Below, piece after piece: positions 50,039 through 59,058 of a stretch of DNA of 64,000 nt. The position numbers and the translations under genes were made by a program. How positions within the stretch are numbered: the stretch's first letter is position 1; each line of letters starts with the position of its first letter. Below the pieces are notes generated by a model that saw only the letters and a list, made by a program, of their open reading frames with translations, had not been told where the DNA came from and searched no databases. Origin of the DNA: Pseudonocardiales bacterium (GTDB taxonomy: Bacteria; Actinomycetota; Actinomycetes; Mycobacteriales; Pseudonocardiaceae); the NCBI GenBank assembly GCA_019244165.1, contig JAFATA010000020.1:89201-153200 (forward strand). The letters run 5' to 3'.

Positions 50039-50848
50039 GTGAGCCCAAGTCCCCGCATCGCCGAGCTGCCCCCGGAGTGGAGCCGTAGCAAACTCGCCGT
50101 CGTGATCCCGACCTACAACGAGGCGGATACCCTCCCCGTTCTGGTGAAACATCTGTTCGCACTGCCGTTGCCCCGGCTGACGGTCATCGTGGCCGACGAT
50201 AACTCGCCCGACGGCACCGGTGCCATCGCCGATGACCTCGCGGCGGCCGAGAACCGGCAGGGCGAGGATCGCATGGTCGTCCTACACCGGCCGGGCAAGG
50301 CCGGTATCGGGCGGGCGCACGCCGCGGGCATGATTGTCGCCTTGGAACGGGGCTTCGACTACATCGCGCAAATGGACGCCGACCTGTCGCATCCTCCCGA
50401 GGCGATCCCCGGCATGCTCGGGACCCTGCTGTCGCTCGACGCTGGCGTGGTCATCGGTAGCCGCTACATCCACGGGGGGAGTCTGAGCAGCGACTGGGGG
50501 CGCAATCGACGGTTCCTTTCCGCGTTCGCGAACTTCTACGTGAACGCGATTCTCAAGTTGCACATCAGGGATGCCACGGCTGGTTTCAAGATATGGCAGG
50601 CGGACGTGCTCGCTCAGATCGGCCTGGACAACTTGTACAGCAAAGGATACAGCTTCCAGGTTGAGATGAACTACCGATGTACGAATCTCGGGTACTTAGT
50701 CGTCGAGTTGCCTATTCATTTTGAAGAACGCTTGGCGGGGGCGAGTAAGATGGGCCTGGGCGCTAAATGGGAGTCGATGAGGATGCCGTTTATTCTGCGC
50801 CGTCACAACCGCCGTCAGGGTTCGAGGTCCCAGCGTTCGCGGTCCTAA
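50039..50848 (+). CDS. Polyprenol/dolichol-phosphate mannosyltransferase-like GT2
   Basis: 269 residues, GTG start. GT2 fold: KLAVVIPTYNEADTLPVLVK (about 18-37), VADDNSPDGTGAIADDLA, and the DXD region AQMDADLSHPPEAIPGML; then VIGSRYIHGGSLSSDWGRNR, DATAGFKIWQAD and YSFQVEMNYRC. These match DPM1/Ppm1 catalytic domains, which load mannose on polyprenyl phosphate for lipoglycan and glycoprotein synthesis. No fused acyltransferase (Lnt) domain as in M. tuberculosis Ppm1. It overlaps the convergent carboxypeptidase gene by 4 nt. Confidence 0.88.
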   Translation: MSPSPRIAELPPEWSRSKLAVVIPTYNEADTLPVLVKHLFALPLPRLTVIVADDNSPDGTGAIADDLAAAENRQGEDRMVVLHRPGKAGIGRAHAAGMIVALERGFDYIAQMDADLSHPPEAIPGMLGTLLSLDAGVVIGSRYIHGGSLSSDWGRNRRFLSAFANFYVNAILKLHIRDATAGFKIWQADVLAQIGLDNLYSKGYSFQVEMNYRCTNLGYLVVELPIHFEERLAGASKMGLGAKWESMRMPFILRRHNRRQGSRSQRSRS

Positions 50849-52116
50849 CGGTGGCGTTGGCGGGCTACCAGCGCACCGAGTACGGCGAGCACGGTGACCG
50901 CAAGGCCCAGCCACAACGTCACTGGCAGCAGCCCGCCGGTGTGATGGGATCGGCCGATCCAACCGGGGGAAGCCCAACCGGGTGAAGCCCAACCCGGGGA
51001 AGCAGAGTGCGCACCTGCCTGCGGCGGCAGGGCACCGGGAGCAAGCGACTCAGCGTGGTCCACCAACTGCCCGACCGGGTTCCCGGAGGGCAGGGCGAAC
51101 CCATAGTTCAGCAGCCGGGCTGCCTGCTCCGACATCGACACCGGCCGCTGCTCGCCCCGCATCAGCACCACCATCAGGCGCCGCCCGCCGCGTTGTGCGG
51201 CGTCGAGCTGGGTGTGTCGGGCGTCGTCGGTGAACCCGGTCTTGCCACCCAGCGCGCCCGGGTAGGTCCTGAGCAGCTTGTTGTCGTTGCTGACCACGAA
51301 CCCCGGCCGGTTGCCGTACCCGGGGAAGTTCGCCTGCCGGGTGCCCAGCAGCTCTGCCAGCAGCGGTCGGCCGAGTACCTGACGAAATGCCAACGCCAGG
51401 TCGTAGGCTGAGGCGCTCATGCCCACCCCGTCCAATCCCGACGGGGTGGCGGCTCGGGTATCCAGCGCGCCCAGCCTCGCGGCCAGCTCGTTCATCTGCT
51501 TGACGGTCTGCGCTACCCCACCGAGCGCCCCGGCCAAGGCATGGGCGGCGTCGTTGCCGGAGGACAGCAGCAAACCGGTGAGCAGCTGGCGAACGGTGTA
51601 GCGGCCGCCGGGGCCCAGGCCCACTCGGCTGCCATCCTGGTCGGCGTCGGCCTGGGTGGCGACCACGACCTGGTCAGGGGGAAGCTGGTCGGCGGCCAGG
51701 AGGGCGGTCAGCAGTTTGAGTGTCGAGGCCGGGCGGTGGCGCCCATGCGGGTCCTTGGCGGCGAGCACCTCACCGGAGTCGACATCGGCGATCAACCAGG
51801 ACATCGAGGTGATCCCCGGGGGCGGGGCGGGCGCTCCGGGGGGCAACACCAGCCCGCACTCGCCCATCCGTGGCCCACCTACGGGAGGGTCGGGAACTGG
51901 CATCGGCGGGGGAGCCAGGGTGCCCGGAGTCGGGGCCTCTGAGGAGTCCACTGGCGGAGGTGGGGCGATCTGTGGTGAGCAGGTGGACTGTGCGACGGGG
52001 TAGGCGGCGGCGGGCCCGGCGCCGAGCAGAGTTATGGAGCAGAGAGCAGCAATCAGGACGCCCACCACCCGGAAGGAGCGGGAGGCATGAGTGAGTAACA
52101 GGGTTATCGGACTCAA
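50845..52116 (-). CDS. dacB: D-alanyl-D-alanine carboxypeptidase (S11)
   Basis: 423 residues. The start is TTG 52116, supported by overlap with the stop of the upstream gene (TTGA). A signal peptide (VGVLIAALCSITLLGAGPAA) is followed by a Pro-rich linker. The penicillin-binding triad is complete: STLK (S131, K134), SGN (185-187) and KTG (291-293). The C-terminal linker carries SPGWA/SPGWI repeats and then a membrane helix (LLPVTLWLGLAVTVLAVLGA) with a basic end, anchoring the enzyme. It trims stem pentapeptides. Confidence 0.92.
   Translation of the reverse strand: MSPITLLLTHASRSFRVVGVLIAALCSITLLGAGPAAAYPVAQSTCSPQIAPPPPVDSSEAPTPGTLAPPPMPVPDPPVGGPRMGECGLVLPPGAPAPPPGITSMSWLIADVDSGEVLAAKDPHGRHRPASTLKLLTALLAADQLPPDQVVVATQADADQDGSRVGLGPGGRYTVRQLLTGLLLSSGNDAAHALAGALGGVAQTVKQMNELAARLGALDTRAATPSGLDGVGMSASAYDLALAFRQVLGRPLLAELLGTRQANFPGYGNRPGFVVSNDNKLLRTYPGALGGKTGFTDDARHTQLDAAQRGGRRLMVVLMRGEQRPVSMSEQAARLLNYGFALPSGNPVGQLVDHAESLAPGALPPQAGAHSASPGWASPGWASPGWIGRSHHTGGLLPVTLWLGLAVTVLAVLGALVARQRHR
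50959..51003. repeat. 15-bp triplication in the carboxypeptidase gene
   Basis: CCAACCGGGGGAAGC (50959-50973), CCAACCGGGTGAAGC (50974-50988) and CCAACCCGGGGAAGC (50989-51003). It codes the SPGWA repeats between the catalytic domain and the membrane anchor. Confidence 0.95.
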
Positions 52117-53078
52117 TGCGAGGCGGCGTCCGCCAAGACGCCATCACTACCGCCGCCTTGCTCGGCCTCCACCGGCTTAGACTGGCGAGCGCGAACCCGA
52201 CGCGGAGCCGGTCGTGGTGGCGGCGGTGCGGCAGGGGGCGGGGCAGCCGGCACGCCGCCCCCCATGATGATCTCGGCGAAGGTGGCCATCGCCTCGTCCA
52301 GCTGCGCGGTGTAGCGCAACTCGGACTCTTCGTTGGCCTGCCGGACCAGCCCGGACAGCGAGTCCACGTCGGGGCGGTGGGCCAGCGCGCTTTCCAGCGT
52401 ACCCAGCCCGCCGGACAGCACGTCCAGCCGCTGGGTGATCGACTCCAGGGCACTCGACAGCGATTCCTGCATGCCCGCCTCGAGCACGTCCAACCGGGTC
52501 CGCAACCCTGTCTCAGCGGCGCCAATCTGCTCCCGCACCGGCCCGTGCACCGCGGCGGGCAGGCCGTCGAGCCTGGTGTCCTGCCGGTCGAGGTGGTGCT
52601 CCAGGTCGTCGATCCGCTTGTGCAGCCCAGCGATCCGGTCCTCCAGACCATCCATCCGGCCGGCGACGCCTTCGAACCGGCCCGCCATCCCGTCCAGCCG
52701 CCCGCCGAGCTCCGCGAACGGGGTGGCTAGCTTGTCCACGATCGACTCGATGCTGCGAGACAGCGCGGCGATGGCGCTGTCCTGAGTTTCGAGCCTCGAC
52801 AGTGCCTCATCGAGCCGCTCGGCCAGCACGCTGATCTCGGTGCGGTCCGGCAACTCCGCCAGCCGTTTGCGGACCGAACCTAGCGACTCCAGCGGAGCCA
52901 GCCGGGCGTGGATCTCGTCCAGCGCGTCGAAGATCTGCTGCTGCTCGCTGTCGCGGATCTCGGCGGCACGCAGGAGCATGCTGCGCATCCGATCAAAGGA
53001 TTGCGTCGCTGGGTTAGTCACGGGCGTTGGCCTTTGCTGGGGAACGAACCGATCCTGGCGGGTGCGAATCCTAGCCAT
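52113..53078 (-). CDS. Coiled-coil protein of unknown function
   Basis: 321 residues, ATG start. Residues about 30-260 are a long heptad-rich helix (QQQIFDALDEIHARLAPLES; RLDGMAGRFEGVAGRMDGLE; HKRIDDLEHHLDRQDTRLDG) with frequent R(L/M)DGL repeats, followed by a Pro/Ala-rich, basic C-terminus (PAAPPPAAPPPPRPAPRRVR). No signal peptide, so cytoplasmic. The C-terminal part could bind DNA or a partner. It overlaps the dacB start by translational coupling, suggesting a cell-wall or cytoskeletal role, not proven. Confidence 0.72.
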   Translation of the reverse strand: MARIRTRQDRFVPQQRPTPVTNPATQSFDRMRSMLLRAAEIRDSEQQQIFDALDEIHARLAPLESLGSVRKRLAELPDRTEISVLAERLDEALSRLETQDSAIAALSRSIESIVDKLATPFAELGGRLDGMAGRFEGVAGRMDGLEDRIAGLHKRIDDLEHHLDRQDTRLDGLPAAVHGPVREQIGAAETGLRTRLDVLEAGMQESLSSALESITQRLDVLSGGLGTLESALAHRPDVDSLSGLVRQANEESELRYTAQLDEAMATFAEIIMGGGVPAAPPPAAPPPPRPAPRRVRARQSKPVEAEQGGGSDGVLADAASH

Positions 53079-53107
53079 CCTGGCCGGCGTGAGGCGCGCG
53101 GGGAGGG

Positions 53108-54346
53108 CTAATGCACGTGCAGCCGGTCCTCGAAACCACCGGCCAGGGCCCGCCAGGCGGCCACTTCGGCGTTGAAGGGAGCGCTGGGCGCCAGCCGGGT
53201 CGGGTCCGGGCGCAGGAGGAAGGACACCAGCCAGCCCAGCGGTTCAGAACTGGTCAACGCCTTGCTCGCCGCGTCCGACCCAGCCCACCGCTCGGCGTCA
53301 GTGATCAGTTCCACAGCCAGCTCGAGCTGCCGGGGATCCACCGTCTCGGGGCCCCCAGCGAGGTCGTCTGCCAGGCCGTCGAGCCGGTAGCTATTGCCGC
53401 GCTCGAGGGCCACCTCCAGTTCGCGCTCCTGCGCCCGCTGGATCACCTGCGGCCAAGTGGACACCGCGTCCAAGTCGTGCTCCTCGCGGTTGTTGGCGAG
53501 GTAGCGGACCAGCGAGCCCGGCGAGCTGAAAACGTCGATGCGCCCGTCCCGACCCAGGAAGACCGGTGCGTCGTCGAGGTAGCAGCGCAGCGTGTAGTGC
53601 TCACCCAGGTCGCTAATGATCCGGATCGGGTCGATGCCGACCTCCGACCAGAAGGCCAGCGCGGGATCACCGGCCCTCGCCGGAGCCACCTCCCGCTCTC
53701 CGAGGGCGGAGGGCTCCTCGAGGACAGAGGGCTCCTCGAGGACAGAGCGGGACTGCGACAGTTCGGTCTCCGCCGCCTGCAGCGCCGCCTCGTTAACGTC
53801 GGGACTGTGGATCACCCCGTCGAGCGTGTCGATCACCTCGTCCCACCGCTGCGCGATCACGGTGCATAGCGCGTCCCAGCGCCGCGCACCCTCCCGACCG
53901 CCGAAGGCCAGCATGCCGCCGTCGAGCATGCTGAACCCGGGGGTGGAGTCGAGCACGTCGTGCACCACCTCCAAGCCGCAGACATCAGCGAGGGAGCGCA
54001 CGATCGACACCACGTCGGCGAGCTCACCGATCACCCAGGTATCCGGCGGCTGCGCCACCAGCTCGGGCACCCCCACCAGGTCGTAGCGGTGGTACTCCGC
54101 AGGTTGCAGCTCCGGCGCGGGTAAGGCCGCTACCAGCGCCCAGGACGGGTGGTCGATGAGGTCGTGGTCGTGTGCGGTGCGCACGAAACCGACCAGCGCC
54201 GCAACCTCGGTGAAGGCGACGAGATGCTCCTCGTCGCCGAGGAATGCCTCCCATTCCTCGCCGTCCTCGCGCCAGCAGGGCGCCCACAGCGTCACCAGGT
54301 CACCAGCGGTCACAGAGAGTTCGATCGGCACGATATCCGCAGCCAT
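53108..54346 (-). CDS. Conserved actinobacterial protein, Rv3311-like
   Basis: 412 residues, ATG start. The opening MAADIVPIELSVTAGDLVTL and WAPCWREDGEEWEAFLGDEE, and the later PDTWVIGELADVVSIVRSLA and YTLRCYLDDAPVFLGRDGRI parts, fit the protein family of Rv3311, which lies near deoD in mycobacteria. No catalytic motif was recognised. The central linker holds VLEEPS twice from an 18-bp repeat. Mostly acidic and soluble. It is 29 nt upstream of the coiled-coil gene and transcribed with it. Confidence 0.7.
   Translation of the reverse strand: MAADIVPIELSVTAGDLVTLWAPCWREDGEEWEAFLGDEEHLVAFTEVAALVGFVRTAHDHDLIDHPSWALVAALPAPELQPAEYHRYDLVGVPELVAQPPDTWVIGELADVVSIVRSLADVCGLEVVHDVLDSTPGFSMLDGGMLAFGGREGARRWDALCTVIAQRWDEVIDTLDGVIHSPDVNEAALQAAETELSQSRSVLEEPSVLEEPSALGEREVAPARAGDPALAFWSEVGIDPIRIISDLGEHYTLRCYLDDAPVFLGRDGRIDVFSSPGSLVRYLANNREEHDLDAVSTWPQVIQRAQERELEVALERGNSYRLDGLADDLAGGPETVDPRQLELAVELITDAERWAGSDAASKALTSSEPLGWLVSFLLRPDPTRLAPSAPFNAEVAAWRALAGGFEDRLHVH
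53711..53746. repeat. Perfect 18-bp tandem duplication
   Basis: GGGCTCCTCGAGGACAGA at 53711-53728 and 53729-53746, encoding VLEEPS twice in the linker of the Rv3311-like protein. Confidence 0.95.
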
Positions 54347-54368
54347 GCGCCGCAGCGTAATCCCTGGG

Positions 54369-54806
54369 TTAGGGCCGTAGTCGCCAGCCGTCGAGGGTGG
54401 CGCGGATCGCGGCCTCGAACAAGCCGGCGGGATCTCCGGCCCGCTCCGGCACCGCGCGGCCCAGTTCCAGGGACACCACGCCGTGCACGGTGGCCCACAG
54501 CGTGGTGGCGATCAGGTAAGGGTTGGTCTCCCGCAGCAGGCCCGCCGCAACCGCCCTACGCACCGTGTCGAGCAGCGGCGTGAACGTGGCCTTGGCGTGC
54601 GCGTACGAGGGGATCACCGTGTCCAGCTCGGCGGCAAACCTAGTGAACGCCTCGATGAACAGCCCCTGAAGGATCCCCGGCTTGCCGCCGAACAGCGCGT
54701 CCGGACCCTCGAAGGTGAGCAGCGAGGCCGCGGTGTCCAGCAGACGGACCCGCAACGCATCATCGTGCAGTTTCGGTCGAGCTACCGGACAAGCATAGGC
54801 CGTCAT
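54369..54806 (-). pseudogene. TetR-type regulator lacking its helix-turn-helix
   Basis: 145 codons, ATG overlapping the stop of the nucleoside phosphorylase gene (ATGA). The N-terminus RPKLHDDALRVRLLDTAASL, LTFEGPDAL is the first helix of a TetR DNA-binding domain, and FGGKPGILQGLFIEAFTRFA the residues just after its recognition helix. The intervening helices 2-3 (about 20 residues, normally SLRxLAxxVGTSTTAVYSL) are missing with frame kept. The ligand-binding part (PYLIATTLWATVHGVVSLEL) is intact. It cannot bind DNA as TetR does; it is probably a non-functional or ligand-only remnant. Confidence 0.75.
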
Positions 54807-55609
54807 GCCCGGCGGAGGAGCTCCCGCAGCAGCTCGCCGGTCCGTACCGCGGCGTGGGCGGCGCTGGCGAGTATCTCCTGATGGCTGAGCGGTACCGTCG
54901 CAATACCTGCGGCGAGGTTGGTGACCAGCGAGATCCCGAGCACTTCGGCGCCCTCGGCCCGCGCGGCGATGGCCTCCAGCACGGTGGACATCCCGACCAG
55001 GTCGGCACCCAGCGTGCGCAACATGCGGATCTCCGCCGGTGTCTCGAGGTGGGGGCCGGGCATCCCGGCGTAGACACCCTCGGCCAGGCTCGGGTCGATC
55101 TCGCGGGCCAGCGTGCGCAACCGGAGCGAGTAGGTCTCGGTCAAGTCCACGAACTGCGGCCCGACCAGCGGGGAGGCCGCGGTGAGGTTGAGGTGGTCGG
55201 AGATCAGCACTGGCTGACCCACCTCAAGCCCCTCGGCGATCCCGCCGGCAGCGTTGGTGAGCACCACCACCCGCGCGCCCGCTGCGCAAGCGGTGCGGAC
55301 CCCGTGCACCGCCTGGGTTACCCCATAGCCCTCGTAGCTGTGCGTACGACCCAGCAGCACCAGGATGCGACGCTCATTCCCGAAGCCGCTCAGGCGCACC
55401 GACCGGACCGTCCCGGCGTGCCCGCTGACCTGGGGTGCGCGAAACCCCGGGAGCGCGGTGACCGGAATCTCGACGGTGGCAGCGCCCAGCACGTCGGCCG
55501 CCGGGCCCCAGCCACTACCCAGCACCACCGCGATGTCGTGCGTGGGCTCCCCGGTGCGCTGGGCGAGCACCGACGCGGCATCTCGGGCGATCTGCGCCGG
55601 GCCAGTCAC
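54803..55609 (-). CDS. deoD: Purine nucleoside phosphorylase
   Basis: 268 residues from GTG 55609; the open frame beyond it is antisense DNA. The trimeric PNP class: [73 protein letters not shown], and the purine-binding [20 protein letters not shown] with [20 protein letters not shown]. It splits purine nucleosides with phosphate. Synteny with M. tuberculosis Rv3307 supports it. Coupled to the TetR remnant. Confidence 0.94.
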   Translation of the reverse strand: MTGPAQIARDAASVLAQRTGEPTHDIAVVLGSGWGPAADVLGAATVEIPVTALPGFRAPQVSGHAGTVRSVRLSGFGNERRILVLLGRTHSYEGYGVTQAVHGVRTACAAGARVVVLTNAAGGIAEGLEVGQPVLISDHLNLTAASPLVGPQFVDLTETYSLRLRTLAREIDPSLAEGVYAGMPGPHLETPAEIRMLRTLGADLVGMSTVLEAIAARAEGAEVLGISLVTNLAAGIATVPLSHQEILASAAHAAVRTGELLRELLRRA

Positions 55610-55643
55610 GATCGGCAGCCTAGGCGCCCCAGCTGCCTGTGAT

Positions 55644-57329
55644 CTACAGTTCAGCGAATCCCGCCACCACGGGCTCGAACAGCCTCGTACGCCCAGCGCC
55701 CTCTCGTTCGGTGGGCACGGTGACCGAAACCACCCACAACTGCGCCCTAGTCGCGACCAGCCGCAGATAGGTGGTGCGGCGCAGCTCGCCGCCCTCCTGG
55801 GTCCGGCCCTCCTGAGTGCGGCCCTCCTGAGTGCGGAAGGTGGCGTCCAGCCCATGACCGGGCAGCCGCTGCCGCTGGGTCTCGACAAGCTCGGGCACCC
55901 CCTGTGCCAGGGTGCGCAGGTAGGTAGTCAGGTATTGGTCCACGCTGTTGCCGGGCAGCCTGCCGGTGACCCGCTCCACAGCGATCACCTCCGAGCCGTC
56001 CGGGGAGACGAAGCGCAGCACGGTGCCGAAGGCGGTCCCGAGCACCCGCTGCTCCCGGAACTCCAGCCAGCCCCGCGGCACCATGACCGTGAACCGGGCG
56101 CCTTGGGCGCCGTTCGGTTCGGTGATCTGAAGCACCCGGGGTGTCAGCACCCCGTCATCGGGGCTCGTCCCGACGGTGGCCCGGGCTCGGAGGTCAGGCA
56201 ACGCCGCTCGGCCGCTGGCGAGGCGGACAGCCCCGAACCCGGCGAGGCCGGCGCCGACGAACAGCAGCACCGCCAACGCCCACAGCACTGCTCGCTCTGC
56301 GATGCCCCGAGCCCGGGTGGTGGCGAACCTGCGCGTCGTGATCGGGTGCTTCGCACCGGAGGGAACGGCAAAGGGCAGCGGGCCCGGGTCGGCCGCGAGC
56401 CGCCCTCCGGGGGGGTCGCTCGGGGGGACGCTTGCCGCGCTTGCCGTGGTGACGGTCACGGTGACCGGGTGGGGGCGGGGGCACACCACGGGCGCGGGGT
56501 CGGCTGGCTCGGGTGGTGCACCCAGCAGCTGGCGCACCCGCGACAGCGGCATCCGGCGAGCTGGATCCTTGACCATCAACCCGCTGATCACCTCGGCGAG
56601 CGGTCCGGAACACGAGGGCCTGGGCACCTCGTCCTGCACCACCGAGGCGACCGTCGCCATCGCGGTGCCCCCGTCGTAGGGGGGCCTGCCCTCGAGGGCG
56701 GCGAACAGCGTCGCGCCGAGCCCCCACAGGTCCGATGCTGGGGTGACCGGCCCGCCGGAGGCGATCTCGGGAGCGATGTAGGCGGGGGAGCCCAGCATCA
56801 GACCGGTCGCGGTCAACGTCTGATCGCTCTGGTTGCGGGCGATCCCGAAGTCGGTGAGCTTGATCCGGCCGTCGTGAGCCATCAGCACGTTGCCGGGTTT
56901 GACGTCCCGGTGCGTGATGCCCGCGGCATGCGCGGCCTGCAGCGCTGCCGCCACCGCGGCCCCGATCGCCACCACCCGGTGGCCCGGCAGGGCACCGTCG
57001 CGCAACAGCTCCGCCAGGCTGCGGGAGGCCACCAACTCCATCACCACGAAGGGCGCCCCACCCTCCCGGGCCACGTCGTAGAGGGTCACCACGTTGGGAT
57101 GCGACAGGGCGGCGATGGCCCTGGCCTCCCGCAGCGAACGCTCCCGCAGCGTGTCCGCCTCGGCCTGCGGGATGCCCGGCGGCAGCAGCACCTCCTTGAT
57201 TGCGACCGACCGTCCGAGCACCTCGTCGTGTGCTGACCACACCGTGCCCATGGTGCCCCGGCCCAGCACCGCGCCGAGCCGGTAGCGACCCGCCACCAGG
57301 CGGGGCGAGGCGTTGGTCACGGCCCCCAT
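55644..57329 (-). CDS. Membrane-anchored serine/threonine protein kinase
   Basis: 561 residues, ATG start. Kinase domain (about 16-270): [20 protein letters not shown] glycine loop, VAIKEV with lysine K45, HRDVKPGN (140-147), DFG (160-162) and [21 protein letters not shown] Pro-rich juxtamembrane stretch precedes one transmembrane helix (about 347-370). The extracellular domain of about 190 residues is not a PASTA domain; it reads [20 protein letters not shown] and resembles a small stress-sensor fold seen in Hanks-type kinases of Pseudonocardiales. RTQEG repeats thrice in that domain. Confidence 0.9.
   Translation of the reverse strand: MGAVTNASPRLVAGRYRLGAVLGRGTMGTVWSAHDEVLGRSVAIKEVLLPPGIPQAEADTLRERSLREARAIAALSHPNVVTLYDVAREGGAPFVVMELVASRSLAELLRDGALPGHRVVAIGAAVAAALQAAHAAGITHRDVKPGNVLMAHDGRIKLTDFGIARNQSDQTLTATGLMLGSPAYIAPEIASGGPVTPASDLWGLGATLFAALEGRPPYDGGTAMATVASVVQDEVPRPSCSGPLAEVISGLMVKDPARRMPLSRVRQLLGAPPEPADPAPVVCPRPHPVTVTVTTASAASVPPSDPPGGRLAADPGPLPFAVPSGAKHPITTRRFATTRARGIAERAVLWALAVLLFVGAGLAGFGAVRLASGRAALPDLRARATVGTSPDDGVLTPRVLQITEPNGAQGARFTVMVPRGWLEFREQRVLGTAFGTVLRFVSPDGSEVIAVERVTGRLPGNSVDQYLTTYLRTLAQGVPELVETQRQRLPGHGLDATFRTQEGRTQEGRTQEGGELRRTTYLRLVATRAQLWVVSVTVPTEREGAGRTRLFEPVVAGFAEL
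55792..55836. repeat. 15-bp triplication in the kinase gene
   Basis: CCCTCCTGGGTCCGG (55792-55806), CCCTCCTGAGTGCGG (55807-55821) and CCCTCCTGAGTGCGG (55822-55836), encoding RTQEG-type repeats in the extracellular domain. Two copies are identical, one differs at two bases. Confidence 0.95.
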
Positions 57330-57403
57330 GATGCCCGCCTGGCAGACCGCTTACTCGTTGGGCATTCGACAAGACTGGGCGCTGACGGCACACAATCGGG
57401 ATC

Positions 57404-59020
57404 ATGCACGCTCTTCAATCGAACGGACCTGAGATGGTGGGCAAGAGAACTACACAGTCCGATTTCGCGATCAAGCCGGTGTACCGCCCGGCGGACGTCG
57501 CGGCCGGGCTGGCCGAGCGGCTGGGCGAGCCGGGGGAGTTCCCGTTTACCCGCGGGGTGTATCCCACTATGTACACCCAGCGTCCTTGGACGATGCGCCA
57601 GTACGCTGGCTACGGCGGCGCTACCGAGTCCAACACCCGCTACCACCAGCTGCTGCGGGCCGGACAGACCGGCTTGTCGGTGGCCTTCGACCTGCCCACG
57701 CAAATGGGTTATGACTCCGACGAGCCGATCGCGCACGGTGAGGTGGGCAAGGTGGGCGTGGCCATCGACTCGATCGAAGACATGCGGACGCTGTTCGCGG
57801 GAATCCCGCTGGACGCGGTGTCCACCTCGATGACGATCAACGCCCCGGCGAGCGTGCTGCTGCTGCTGTATCAGTTGGTGAGCGAAGAACACGGTGTGCC
57901 GGGCTCGAAACTAACCGGGACGATCCAGAACGACGTGCTCAAGGAGTACATCGCGCGAGGCACCTACATCTACCCGCCGGCGCAGTCCCTGCGGCTTACC
58001 TCGGATATCTTCGCGTATTGCAAGGCCGAGACTCCGCAGTGGAACACCATCTCGATTTCGGGATACCACATGGCCGAGGCGGGCGCGAACCCTGTGCAGG
58101 AGATCGCCTTCACGCTAGCCAACGGGGTGCAGTATGTGCAGGCCGCGCTGGATGCCGGGATGGTCGTCGACGAGTTCGCGCCGCGGTTGTCGTTCTTCTT
58201 TGTCTGCCGCACCACGCTGCTGGAGGAAGTCGCCAAGTTCCGGGCCGCCCGGCGGATCTGGGCTCGCCTGATGGCGGAGCGTTTCGGTGCGCGTCATCCC
58301 CGGTCCCGGATGCTGCGGTTCCACGCCCAGACCGCCGGTGTGCAGCTCACCGCGCAACAGCCCGAGGTCAACCTGGTCCGGGTCACCGCGCAGGCGATCG
58401 CCGCGATCTTCGGTGGTGCTCAGTCGTTGCACACCAACGCCTACGACGAGGCGATCGCGTTACCTACCGAGAAAGCCGCCCGGCTGGCCCTGCGCACCCA
58501 GCAGGTGCTGGCCTACGAGACCGACTTGACGTCCACGGTGGATCCCTTCGGCGGCTCCTACGCCATCGAGGCGATGACCGACGAGATGGAGGCCGCCGCA
58601 GTGGCCCTCATCGAGAAAGTGGACGAACTGGGCGGCGCGGTGCACGCGATCGAGGCGGGTTTTCAGAAGTCGGAAATCGAGAAGACCGCCTACCAGACCG
58701 CAATGGAGATCGACTCTGGCGACCAGGTGGTGGTGGGGCTCAACCGTTACCGGCTGGAGGCCGAGGATCCCTACCGGCCTCTGCGCGTGGACCCGGCGGT
58801 CGAAGAAAGTGCCCGGGCCCGGCTCGCCGCGCTGCGCTCGTCACGATCCTCCGCCGAGGTCGAGCGCGCCCTGGGTGAGCTGCGGCGCGCTGCCAAGGAC
58901 GTCGGCAGCAACGTGCTGTACCCGATGAAGCGGGCCCTTGCCGCCCACGTCACGGTGGGCGAGGTATGCCACGCGCTGCGCGACGTCTGGGGTACCTACG
59001 TGCCCACCGAGACGTTCTGA
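57404..59020 (+). CDS. Methylmalonyl-CoA mutase-type large subunit without B12 domain
   Basis: 538 residues, ATG start. The acyl-CoA mutase TIM barrel: RPWTMRQYAGYGGATESNTR, VAFDLPTQMGYDSDEP, TIQNDVLKEYIARGTYIYPP, ISGYHMAEAGANPVQEIAFT and HTNAYDEAIALPTEKAARLA. Alignment by eye puts Tyr at the MCM Y89 position (Y67) and Arg at R207 (R185), the pair that favours methylmalonyl-type substrates over isobutyryl. The cobalamin-binding domain is absent, so a separate small subunit is needed; none is in the window. It may serve propionate or branched-chain carbon flux. Confidence 0.9.
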   Translation: MHALQSNGPEMVGKRTTQSDFAIKPVYRPADVAAGLAERLGEPGEFPFTRGVYPTMYTQRPWTMRQYAGYGGATESNTRYHQLLRAGQTGLSVAFDLPTQMGYDSDEPIAHGEVGKVGVAIDSIEDMRTLFAGIPLDAVSTSMTINAPASVLLLLYQLVSEEHGVPGSKLTGTIQNDVLKEYIARGTYIYPPAQSLRLTSDIFAYCKAETPQWNTISISGYHMAEAGANPVQEIAFTLANGVQYVQAALDAGMVVDEFAPRLSFFFVCRTTLLEEVAKFRAARRIWARLMAERFGARHPRSRMLRFHAQTAGVQLTAQQPEVNLVRVTAQAIAAIFGGAQSLHTNAYDEAIALPTEKAARLALRTQQVLAYETDLTSTVDPFGGSYAIEAMTDEMEAAAVALIEKVDELGGAVHAIEAGFQKSEIEKTAYQTAMEIDSGDQVVVGLNRYRLEAEDPYRPLRVDPAVEESARARLAALRSSRSSAEVERALGELRRAAKDVGSNVLYPMKRALAAHVTVGEVCHALRDVWGTYVPTETF

Positions 59021-59058
59021 GCCGGCCTGGCAGGCGGTGATGAGAGCAGAATTGCAGG

